Below, piece after piece: positions 24,883 to 32,900 of a stretch of 33,401 nt of DNA (position 1 is its first letter; the number at the start of each line of letters is the position of its first letter). Source of the stretch: Nitrospira sp. GTDB taxonomy: Bacteria > Nitrospirota > Nitrospiria > Nitrospirales > Nitrospiraceae. The notes beneath the pieces were generated by a model. It saw only the letters and a program-made list of their open reading frames with translations, did no database searches and was not told the origin of the DNA. The translations under genes were made by a program, and so were the position numbers. The stretch is taken from contig JAHBWO010000037.1 in the NCBI GenBank assembly GCA_019636945.1, positions 1 through 33,401 on the forward strand. The letters run 5' to 3'.

Positions 24883-25824
24883 ATGACTTCTACGGAGACC
24901 ATCCGGGCCATTCAGGAGAACATTGCTCGGGTGATCAAAGGGAAACCCCATGTCATCGAGATGTGCCTCGTCGCGCTGCTCGCCCGGGGGCATCTCCTTC
25001 TTGAAGATGTTCCGGGAGTGGGCAAAACCACACTCGCCCATAGCCTCGCGCGATCGCTGGACTGTTCGTTTAAACGGATTCAGTTTACAAGCGATCTGTT
25101 GCCGTCCGACATTGTTGGGGTGTCGATTTTCAATCGGCAAAAGCAGGCATTCGAGTTCATCCCGGGACCCATTTTTGCAAATATTGTTCTGGCGGATGAA
25201 ATCAATCGCACGACGCCGAAGACGCAGAGCAGTCTTTTGGAGGCGATGAGTGAGGCGCAGATTTCATTCGACAATAAGACCTATCCGCTCAACCCGCCTT
25301 TTATGGTCATTGCGACACAAAACCCCGCAGAGTATCACGGAACCTTTCCACTTCCCGAATCGCAACTCGATCGCTTCCTGATGAGGTTGCGCATAGGCTA
25401 TCCGGCACCGGAAGAAGAGAAGAAAGTTCTGGAACGAGCATCGTCCCTGCATCCGGCGGAGGAGCTGCTCCCGCTGTTGACCGCACCGGAAGTGGTCCAG
25501 CTTCAAGACCAGGTCGACAAGATCTTTATGGAGGAAAGTCTGACCGAGTATCTTCTGAGCATTGTCCAGAGTACCAGGCAGTCCGAGCTTCTATGCCTCG
25601 GGGTGAGTACAAGGGGAGCGCTGGCATTAAGCCGTGCTGCAAAAGCACTGGCGCTCGTGCGCGGACGGACCTACTGTCTGCCCGATGATATTAAAGAGCT
25701 CGCGCCGATCGTGCTGTCCCACCGCATCATGGTGGCGCGCCAGACTGGTCTCCATCAACGAAGTTTTGAACAAGCCGAACGCATCATCCGCGATTTAGTC
25801 GACACGATTCCTGTGCCAGTCTAA
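24883..25824 (+). CDS. MoxR-family AAA+ ATPase
   Basis: A protein of 313 residues, normal for MoxR. It has Walker A EDVPGVGKTT (41-50), FTSDLLPSDIVG (68-79), Walker B VLADEINRT (102-110), the sensor region TQNPAEYHGTFPLPESQLDR (145-164) and the C-terminal lid with SHRI. MoxR ATPases act as chaperone-like remodelers, often for cofactor insertion or complex maturation, and are commonly encoded with DUF58 and transglutaminase-like membrane proteins, as here. I chose the ATG at 24883, which gives the canonical family N-terminus; no clear ribosome binding site precedes it. The client of this system is not evident from the sequence. Confidence 0.93.
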   Translation: MTSTETIRAIQENIARVIKGKPHVIEMCLVALLARGHLLLEDVPGVGKTTLAHSLARSLDCSFKRIQFTSDLLPSDIVGVSIFNRQKQAFEFIPGPIFANIVLADEINRTTPKTQSSLLEAMSEAQISFDNKTYPLNPPFMVIATQNPAEYHGTFPLPESQLDRFLMRLRIGYPAPEEEKKVLERASSLHPAEELLPLLTAPEVVQLQDQVDKIFMEESLTEYLLSIVQSTRQSELLCLGVSTRGALALSRAAKALALVRGRTYCLPDDIKELAPIVLSHRIMVARQTGLHQRSFEQAERIIRDLVDTIPVPV

Positions 25825-25866
25825 TTCGTTTCTGAACTCCTGTTGCCCTCTCAGTGTTGGTGGGAT

Positions 25867-26985
25867 ATGCCGTTTCAGTTGCCGACGTTCGCCCATCGAG
25901 TCTTCCGGTATCGCTCCACACGGATCACGTCAGAAGGGTTGCAATTCCTGATCTTCGTACTGGCGATCGGTATTGCGGCCATCAATACGGGTAATAACCT
26001 GTTTTATCTGCTCCTGGCCATGATGCTGAGCCTCATTCTGGTATCAGGCATAGCGGCGGAGTACTGTCTGCGACGACTTGAAGTCCGACGGCATCTGCCG
26101 GACCTCCTCTTCGTCAACACCCCGGTTACCACTTCGCTCGTGGTCAAGAACAGAAAGTCGCGTTTGACCAGTTTTTCGCTGACTCTGAGTGATGTCGGAG
26201 GCAATCCATTTCTCTCCCCGAATATGGAGCTTCACTCCCTTCCCCCAGGGGTCAGTCGAGTGCTCTCCTACCAATTGACCCCGATATGCCGTGGGAAGCT
26301 GTGTTTGAATGGTGTACGAATCAGCACTGAGTTTCCCTTCGGACTCTTCACGAAACGAGCGTTCTACCCGATGGAGGACACTCTCGTGGTATGTCCGGAG
26401 CTCCAGCCGGTGAATGACCGTCTTCTGCGCGGTCTCTTTGCTGCGGGGTATGAACAGGCCGTCCATCGACGGGGGCACGGCAGCGATCTGTACAATCTTC
26501 GCCTCTACCAGGCGGGAGATGATTCCCGGAGTATTCATTGGCCGACGACGGCACGGACTTCTCAACTGACCATTCGAGAGACTGAGGCAGAGGAACAACG
26601 TCGAGCGATCATCTGTGTGCCAACGAGTGTGCCGATGAGTCATGACACCTCGTTTGAGCGTGCAGTCTCGTTAGCTGCATCGCTGGTTCAGCATTTGACG
26701 CGCCACAGCTACTCCATCCAATTGCGTCTAGGATCAGAGCGTTCATCGTTTGGTCAGGGAGAAGCGCATCGCCTTGACCTACTCCGCATGCTGGGCCTCT
26801 GCGAACGAATCACCCCCACCGCAGAGTTCATGCAGCAAGACCAAGAGGCAGATGCGCATTCCGAGGTTGACGGAGGAGGAACGGTGGTTGTCATACAAGC
26901 CTGGTCTGATTCCGTAGGAGAGACCGAACTCCCTTGGATCCGGATCGATGGGGCACTCATCCCTGGAGCCGCCCATGTTGCTTAG
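25867..26985 (+). CDS. DUF58 membrane protein
   Basis: A protein of 372 residues. Two adjacent membrane spans (about 25-40 and 44-63) are followed by a cytoplasmic region. That region contains the DUF58 signature near 203-240: GHGSDLYNLRLYQAGDDSRS, IHWPTTART and LTIRETEAE. DUF58 proteins have a von Willebrand A-like fold and accompany MoxR ATPases. I chose the ATG at 25867 because GGTGG lies just upstream; an in-frame TTG at 25843 would add eight residues. The gene begins 42 bases after the MoxR stop, and its stop lies inside the start of the transglutaminase gene, so the three are one operon. Confidence 0.9.
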   Translation: MPFQLPTFAHRVFRYRSTRITSEGLQFLIFVLAIGIAAINTGNNLFYLLLAMMLSLILVSGIAAEYCLRRLEVRRHLPDLLFVNTPVTTSLVVKNRKSRLTSFSLTLSDVGGNPFLSPNMELHSLPPGVSRVLSYQLTPICRGKLCLNGVRISTEFPFGLFTKRAFYPMEDTLVVCPELQPVNDRLLRGLFAAGYEQAVHRRGHGSDLYNLRLYQAGDDSRSIHWPTTARTSQLTIRETEAEEQRRAIICVPTSVPMSHDTSFERAVSLAASLVQHLTRHSYSIQLRLGSERSSFGQGEAHRLDLLRMLGLCERITPTAEFMQQDQEADAHSEVDGGGTVVVIQAWSDSVGETELPWIRIDGALIPGAAHVA

Positions 26986-29173
26986 TCAGGCCCTTCATCT
27001 GACTTCCATACTGCTGGCGTCTGCGTCCTTCATTGGATTGACAGTGGGGGCCGGGCTGCCGGAGTGGCTGGCCGCAGTGACCGGTGCGACGCTGATCGCA
27101 GTGCTCCTGCGGAACATGGGAATGAAGCCGGTCGATCGACTCACCACACAGATCCCTGTTTCAGCCGTTGGATGGAATCTGATTGTGCTCGGAGGCTTTG
27201 TGGGTTTTTGGATCGATCTCTTATGGATTTCCGGTGAGCTGCTTCCCGCCGGACTACACTTTTTGATGATTCTGATGGTTATCAAGCTCTTCAACCTCCG
27301 ACTCCGACGCGACTATCTGCATCTCTATGCGATCAGTCTTGTCGCCATGCTCGCCTCGGGATCGCTCACGACGGATCTGTGGTTCTTTCCGATTTTTTCA
27401 ATCTACCTTCTGGCCGGGGTCTGGACCCTGCTTCTGTTTCAGTTGACCAAGACGTCGGAGGTTAGTGCGGATGTCTCGATGTCTCTACCTATTCGAGATG
27501 AGAATCATGAAGAAAGCCACAGGGTCTCGCCCCGATTATTTTGGATGGCGAATGGGCTGGCTTTGGGGGCATTTCTTATCACTGTGGTGATTTTCTTCAC
27601 CATTCCGCGGGTCAACGCGGGGATTTATCAGAAGGGGTTTGGGCAAAATCTTCGCCTGTCCGGGTTTTCCGACAAGGTGAACCTAGGCGCGATTGGATCA
27701 ATCAAGCGGGACCCCAGCATCGTGATGCGAGTCGAGTTGCCCAGGAGCCCGCTGCATGACGCCAGACCGCTCTATATTCGAGGGGTGTCTTTCGATCAGT
27801 ACGATGGCAAGGTGTGGACGAATCAACTGAGCTATCGACGGAGTCTCATCGAGGAAAGCCCCGGCACGTTCACGTTTCGCGGAAAACGAACAGTCTCGCG
27901 GTCCCAGCTCGGTGAGGCAATGCACCAGAAGATTCTTCTCGAGCCACTGGATACGCCGGTGTTGTTTGCCGCGCCGTTCATCGAAAGCGTAACGGGGGTA
28001 TTTCCCAGTCTTTTCTTTGACGCAACCGGTGCGGTCTATCTACCATTCCCCAGTTCGTCCCGAATCGAATATACCGTCGTCTCTCGTGCCACTGTGTTGG
28101 TGCCGGCGGATCTCGGGTCCGAGCCAGGACCGTATCCTGAATGGGTGGTCCGACAGTATTTGCAACTCCCCCTTCAGTCGGATCGTATCACTGCGTTGGC
28201 CGGAGAAGTGACACAGAAACATTACCGGCCATATGAAAAGGCTACTGCGATTCAAACGTATTTAACCAGCCACTATCGATACAGCCTGGATGCGCCGCTT
28301 GCCGAACAGCATCAACCGCTAGAAGAATTTCTTTTCGCGAGAAAGACCGGGTACTGCGAGCACTATGCAACGGCAATGGTCATCATGCTCCGAACCGTTG
28401 GGGTTCCCGCCCGCCTGGTGACAGGGTTCATGGCCACGGAATGGAACGAATATGGAAATTACTACGTTGTCCGACAACAGGACGCCCATGCGTGGGTCGA
28501 AGTGTATCTACCGCATTCCGGGTGGATCAAGATGGATCCAACTCCCACTGAAGAGAATCCGGCGGCTGGAGGCTCGGTATGGAAAGTTCTTGGGCCCATC
28601 GTGGATAACATCAAGCTCCAATGGAACCGATTGTTCGTCCAGTATAGTGCGGCAGATCAACTGGCCGTTGTTCGGGAATTAAAAGCCGAAGGGATGTCGG
28701 TCCGGAACAAGGCGCTGGATTCCATGACGCTCCTTTTCGGTGCCTTCCTGGCGGTTCTTAGCGGGATCGTGACCCGCGACGTATCTCAGGTCAGGATCGG
28801 GTTTCTAGGGGAGTTGCTGGGCGTTGCAGTGATAAGTCTCGCTATCTTTTTCTGGTTGGGTCGGAGGCGGCCGTGGGTGGCCTGGAGCCTCTGGAAAAAG
28901 GGCCAGGGTCACGAGCTGGTCATCGCGCAATACTACCGGCGCATGCGCACCTACCTGACCGGGCAGGGTTTTTCAAATTCTACGGCTATCGCGCCACTTG
29001 AGCTGGTCGAGATCACTCGCGCACGGTGGAGGGAAGCCCATACGGCTGTGGCGTCGATTACGGAGGTATATTGTCGGACCAGGTTTGGTCATGTGCCGCT
29101 CACCCCAGAGGATCTGAAACATACGGAAGACCAGCTCCGCCATCTGTTGGAACTACGAAAACCACAGGCATGA
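26975..29173 (+). CDS. TgpA-like transglutaminase membrane protein (DUF3488 + transglutaminase core)
   Basis: A protein of 732 residues. The N-terminus holds several membrane spans (about 5-215). A periplasmic region contains the papain-like transglutaminase core with KTGYCEHYATAM (nucleophile Cys461), QQDAHAWVEVY (His505) and WIKMDPTPTEE (Asp521), a complete catalytic triad. One more membrane span (about 630-655 and 670-690 region) precedes a cytoplasmic tail ending in an EDLKHTEDQLRHLLELRK helix. This is the arrangement of Pseudomonas TgpA. The physiological reaction (cross-linking, hydrolysis or amine transfer) is not established for most members. Its ATG overlaps the DUF58 gene by 11 bases, with GGAG six bases upstream. 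Confidence 0.92.
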   Translation: MLLSQALHLTSILLASASFIGLTVGAGLPEWLAAVTGATLIAVLLRNMGMKPVDRLTTQIPVSAVGWNLIVLGGFVGFWIDLLWISGELLPAGLHFLMILMVIKLFNLRLRRDYLHLYAISLVAMLASGSLTTDLWFFPIFSIYLLAGVWTLLLFQLTKTSEVSADVSMSLPIRDENHEESHRVSPRLFWMANGLALGAFLITVVIFFTIPRVNAGIYQKGFGQNLRLSGFSDKVNLGAIGSIKRDPSIVMRVELPRSPLHDARPLYIRGVSFDQYDGKVWTNQLSYRRSLIEESPGTFTFRGKRTVSRSQLGEAMHQKILLEPLDTPVLFAAPFIESVTGVFPSLFFDATGAVYLPFPSSSRIEYTVVSRATVLVPADLGSEPGPYPEWVVRQYLQLPLQSDRITALAGEVTQKHYRPYEKATAIQTYLTSHYRYSLDAPLAEQHQPLEEFLFARKTGYCEHYATAMVIMLRTVGVPARLVTGFMATEWNEYGNYYVVRQQDAHAWVEVYLPHSGWIKMDPTPTEENPAAGGSVWKVLGPIVDNIKLQWNRLFVQYSAADQLAVVRELKAEGMSVRNKALDSMTLLFGAFLAVLSGIVTRDVSQVRIGFLGELLGVAVISLAIFFWLGRRRPWVAWSLWKKGQGHELVIAQYYRRMRTYLTGQGFSNSTAIAPLELVEITRARWREAHTAVASITEVYCRTRFGHVPLTPEDLKHTEDQLRHLLELRKPQA

Positions 29174-29270
29174 CGCTCTGATTCTCACCAGATTCAGATC
29201 GCTATCCCATTCGCATGGGGATGACAAAATCAAAACAGGTGGACTGAAAGACCGATCAGGCAAGATACAT

Positions 29271-29345
29271 TGGAGCGGGAAAAGGGATTTGAACCCTCGA
29301 CCCTCGCCTTGGCAAGGCGATGCTCTACCACTGAGCTATTCCCGC
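29271..29345 (-). tRNA. tRNA-Gly (anticodon GCC)
   Basis: On the minus strand a complete cloverleaf can be folded. The acceptor stem is GCGGGAA/TTCCCGC, the D arm includes GCTCAGTGGTAGAGC, and the anticodon stem CGCCT/AGGCG encloses the loop with anticodon GCC. The T arm GAGGG-TTCAAAT-CCCTT has one G-T pair. The discriminator is T and the 3' CCA is encoded (29271-29273 on the plus strand read TGG). The length is 75 bases with CCA. It reads glycine codons GGC and GGU. Confidence 0.97.
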
Positions 29346-29365
29346 TCGCAAACAACCAGGGGCGG

Positions 29366-29394
29366 AGTGTACTGACCTCTCCAGTGCCTGTCAA
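29366..29394 (-). promoter_or_regulatory. Sigma-70 promoter of the tRNA-Gly gene
   Basis: On the minus strand there is an exact TTGACA (plus-strand 29389-29394), a 17-base spacer and TACACT (29366-29371, four of six). The predicted start is about 14 bases before the mature tRNA 5' end, a normal leader length for a single tRNA gene. Confidence 0.65.
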
Positions 29395-29448
29395 GCCAGG
29401 ATTCTTGCGCACTATCCTCAAGCAGATCCTCTTCGTACTTCGATAAAC

Positions 29449-29473
29449 TGTTACTTGTTGCGAATCGGTAACA
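29449..29473. repeat. Inverted repeat TGTTAC-N13-GTAACA
   Basis: Perfect 6-base arms (29449-29454 and 29468-29473) are separated by 13 bases, about 435 bases before the nxrA start. A further direct copy of TGTTAC lies at 29584-29589. The arms could be binding half-sites for a dimeric regulator, but six-base arms also occur by chance. Confidence 0.35.
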
Positions 29474-29592
29474 ATATAGAAATACAGAGATCATGAATTT
29501 GTAAATCAATCAGTTTTTCATTGGCTTATATAGCAATGACCTAATCAAATCTTTCAGCAGTCATCGCTGATAATCAGAGCCGGTGTTACGTC

Positions 29593-29630
29593 TACTACGC
29601 ATCAATCAATGATTCAATGATGCAGTAGTA
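29593..29630. promoter_or_regulatory. Long imperfect dyad, possible enhancer (upstream activator site) of nxrA
   Basis: The outer arms TACTAC (29593-29598) and GTAGTA (29625-29630) and the adjoining inner arms GCATCA (29599-29604) and TGATGC (29618-29623) all pair, with one unpaired A between them. A partly matched centre adds ATnATT-type pairing. In total about 16 of 18 possible pairs form over 38 bases. The centre is about 127 bases upstream of the transcript start predicted from the sigma-54 element, the usual distance for an enhancer-binding protein site. It could also be an RNA hairpin if transcribed. Confidence 0.5.
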
Positions 29631-29660
29631 CGGTCCAGCTGGAGATAAAAACATAATTAT

Positions 29661-29673
29661 TATCAATAGCTTA
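29661..29673 (+). promoter_or_regulatory. IHF consensus site upstream of nxrA
   Basis: TATCAATAGCTTA matches the IHF consensus WATCAANNNNTTR at every specified position and lies in an AT-rich stretch, between the dyad and the sigma-54 element. IHF commonly bends DNA at this position in enhancer-dependent promoters. Whether this organism's IHF/HU proteins use this consensus is an assumption. Confidence 0.45.
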
Positions 29674-29712
29674 TGGAATTTATCTCACTGTGGAAGTGTG
29701 TATCAGTGCAGA

Positions 29713-29727
29713 TGGTTTGAATCTTGC
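29713..29727 (+). promoter_or_regulatory. Candidate sigma-54 (-24/-12) promoter of nxrA
   Basis: TGGTTTGAATCTTGC has the invariant GG (29714-29715) and GC (29726-29727) at the required spacing, plus TTGC at the -12 element; the CAC of the consensus TGGCAC is not conserved. The transcript would start near 29739, leaving a leader of about 167 bases. A competing sigma-70 reading, TTGAGA (29739-29744), 17 bases and TATGTG (29762-29767), has a poor -10 box. Confidence 0.5.
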
Positions 29728-29879
29728 GAGGAAACCCGTTGAGACATTTTGTTTGCGGTGTTATGTGTGGTCGCTACTTTTTGTGGCGCATGTTTCCAGA
29801 TAAAGAGAAAGATGGATCGTTGTCTGATAATTAGGTTGAGAAGAAAAACATCGATAAAGACGACAAGCTTCGCTCAAGT

Positions 29880-29892
29880 TCACATCATGTGA
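29880..29892 (+). promoter_or_regulatory. Small palindrome touching the nxrA ribosome binding site
   Basis: TCACAT-C-ATGTGA is a perfect 13-base palindrome whose right arm runs into the ribosome binding site GAGGAGG (29891-29897), which is 8 bases before the ATG at 29906. In RNA it could form a 5-pair hairpin next to the ribosome binding site. It is too short to call a riboregulator. Confidence 0.3.
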
Positions 29893-29905
29893 GGAGGTAT
29901 TCACA

Positions 29906-32900
29906 ATGTTCTTGTCACGTCGACAATTTCTAAAGGTCTCTGTCGGTACGGTTGCTGCCGCAGCCGTGGCGGACAAGGTCCTGGCATTGACGGCGCTCCA
30001 GCCGGTGATCGAGGTCGGGAATCCATTGGGTGATTATCCGGACCGATCCTGGGAGCGTGTCTACCACGATCAATATCGCTATGATTCATCCTTTACGTGG
30101 GTCTGTTCTCCCAATGACACTCATGCGTGCCGCGTTCGGGCCTTCGTCCGAAACGGTGTAGTCATGCGTGTGGAGCAGAACTACGACCATCAAACCTACG
30201 AAGATCTCTATGGGAACCGCGGGACCTTTGCGCACAATCCGCGCATGTGCTTGAAGGGCTTTACATTCCATCGCCGGGTGTACGGTCCTTATCGTCTCAA
30301 GGGACCACTCATGCGGAAGGGTTGGAAGCAGTGGATGGACGATGGATCGCCAGAACTGACGCCTGAAACCAAACGCAAATACAAATTCGATAGTCGGTTT
30401 CTGGACGATATGCTTCGCGTATCCTGGGATACCGCATTCACCTATGCCGCAAAAGCCATGATCATCATCGCGACACGCTACTCAGGTGAAGCTGGCGCGA
30501 GGCGGTTGCGCGAGCAGGGATATGCGCCGGAGATGATCGAAATGATGAAGGGCGCTGGCACGCGCTGCTTTAAGCATCGTGCGGGTATGCCGGTTCTCGG
30601 CATCATCGGTAAAATGGGTAACACCCGTATGAACGGCGGCATCAATGCGCTGTTGGACACCTGGATTCGGAAGGTTAGTCCGGAGCAAGCGCAGGGTGGT
30701 CGCTATTGGTCGAACTACACCTGGCATGGAGATCAGAACCCGTCACAACCCTTCTGGTCGGGGGTGCAGGGGTCGGATATCGACCTCTCGGACATGCGTT
30801 TTTCCAAGCTCAACACCAGCTGGGGGAAGAACTTCGTTGAGAATAAGATGCCTGAGGCGCACTGGAAGCTGGAGTGTATTGAGCGTGGCGCCCGCGTCGT
30901 TGTTATTACCCCGGAATACAACCCCACTGCCTACCGCGCTGACTACTGGATGCCGCTGCGGCCGGAGTCGGACGGTGCCTTGTTCTTGGGGGCCATGAAA
31001 ATTATTATCGATGAGAATATGCACGATGTGGACTTCTTGAAGCAGTTCACTGATGCGCCGATCCTGGTTCGTACGGATACGCTGCAGTACCTGGATCCCC
31101 GCGATGTGGTTCCGGATTACAAGTTCCCGGACTTCTCAAAGAGTTACTCTGGCCGTATTCAAGCGCTGAAGCCACAAGATGTCGAACGGCTCGGCGGGAT
31201 GATGGTGTGGGATTTGAATAAGAAGCAGGCTGTCCCGCTCCATCGCGAGCAGGTTGGATGGCACTATATCAATAGCGGAATCGATGCGGCGTTGAACGGA
31301 ACCTATCGAGTCAAGCTGCTGAATGGGCGTGAAATTGATGCGATGCCGGTCTGGCAAATGTATCTAGTCCACTTCCAGGACTATGACTTGGATACCACGC
31401 ATCAGATCTGTCGCACGCCGAAGGACCTGATCGTCCGCTGGGCACGCGATTCGGGCACAATCAAGCCGGCCGCTATTCACAACGGCGAAGGTGTCACGCA
31501 CTATTTCCATATGACGCCCAACGGCCGCGCGGCGGCCATGGTGCTCATCATCACGGGCAACGTCGGAAAGTTCGGCACCGGGCAACATACCTGGGCCGGT
31601 AACTATAAAGCAGGATGCTGGACGGCCACTCCATGGTCCGGAGCCGGTTTGTCGGTCCATACCGGCGAAGATCCGTTCAATATCACTCTGGATCCGAATG
31701 CTCACGGGAAAGAAATCAAAACCAAGTCCTACTACTACGGTGAAGAGGTCGGGTATTGGAACCACGGTGATACGGCCTTGATCGTCAACACCCCGAAGTA
31801 TGGCCGCAAGGTCTTCACGGGGAAGACGCACATGCCGACTCCCAGCAAATTCCGCTGGGTCGTCAATGTCAACGTGCTCAACAACGCCAAGCACCACTAT
31901 GACATGGTGCGAAACGTTGATCCCAATCTTGAATGTCTGATCACGCAGGACATCGAAATGACGTCAGACGTGAATCACAATGACATTGCGTTTGCATGTA
32001 ACTCCTGGATGGAATTCACCTATCCGGAAATGACGATTACGGTCTCCAACCCATGGGTCCAGATCTGGAAGGGTGGAATCAGACCGTTGTATGACACTCG
32101 CAATGACCTTGACACATTTGCCGGTGTGGCGGCGAAACTCTCGGAGATGACCGGCGACAAGCGCATGAAGGACTACTTCGCGATGGTCTATGCGAACCGC
32201 GTGGACGTCTATGCGCAGCGCATGCTCGATGCATCCAGCACCTTCTACGGCTATTCAGCCGACGTGATGCTCAAGTCGGAAAAGGGATGGATGGTTATGG
32301 TCCGTACCTACCCGCGGCATCCGTTCTGGGAGGAGACCAACGAGTCCAAGCCGATGTGGACACGAAGCGGTCGGTATGAGAATTACCGGATCGAGCCGGA
32401 AGCGATCGAGTACGGAGAAAACTTTATCTCCCATCGTGAAGGGCCGGAAGCAACCCCGTATCTGCCGAACGCCATCTTCACGACGAACCCCTATTGCCGT
32501 CCGGACGACTATGGTATTCCGATCACGGCGCAACACCATGATGACAAGACCGTTCGAAACATCAAGTTGTCATGGCATGAAATCGTCCGGCATTCGAACC
32601 CCTTGTGGGAAAAGGGCTACCAGTTCTACTGCGTAACCCCGAAGACCCGTCACCGCGTCCACAGCCAATGGTCGGTGAACGACTGGGTGCAGATTTATGA
32701 GTCGAACTTCGGCGATCCGTACCGGATGGATAAACGGACGCCTGGCGTGGGTGAGCACCAGATCCACATCAACCCGCAGGCGGCGAAAGACCGTGGGATC
32801 AACGACGGTGACTATGTCTACGTCGACGGTAACCCAGTAGATCGTCCGTATCGTGGTTGGAAGCCGAGCGATCCCTACTACAAAGTCGCTCGACTCATGA

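Larger units (their letters stand above)
29346..29905. other. AT-rich regulatory gap between tRNA-Gly and nxrA
   Basis: The 560-base gap has no credible coding frame and is visibly richer in A+T than the surrounding genes, especially 29440-29700. It holds the tRNA-Gly promoter (left edge, minus strand). Two inverted repeats (29449-29473 and 29593-29630), an IHF-type site, a sigma-54-like element and the nxrA leader with its ribosome binding site follow. The hexamer TGTTAC occurs at 29449 and 29584 and, inverted, within 29468-29473. Confidence 0.8.

Noticed and set aside
29203..29223. Hairpin ATCCCAT-TCGC-ATGGGGAT after the transglutaminase gene as a terminator
   Set aside because: The stem is bulged and no T run follows on either strand; kept only as a possible weak structure.
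29787..29802. Second sigma-54-like site around GTGGCGCATGTTTCC
   Set aside because: The GG is present, but there is no GC at the required 10-base spacing.
31364..31897. Antisense open frame of 177 codons inside nxrA
   Set aside because: Shadow of the nxrA codons with no recognisable motif or independent ribosome binding context.
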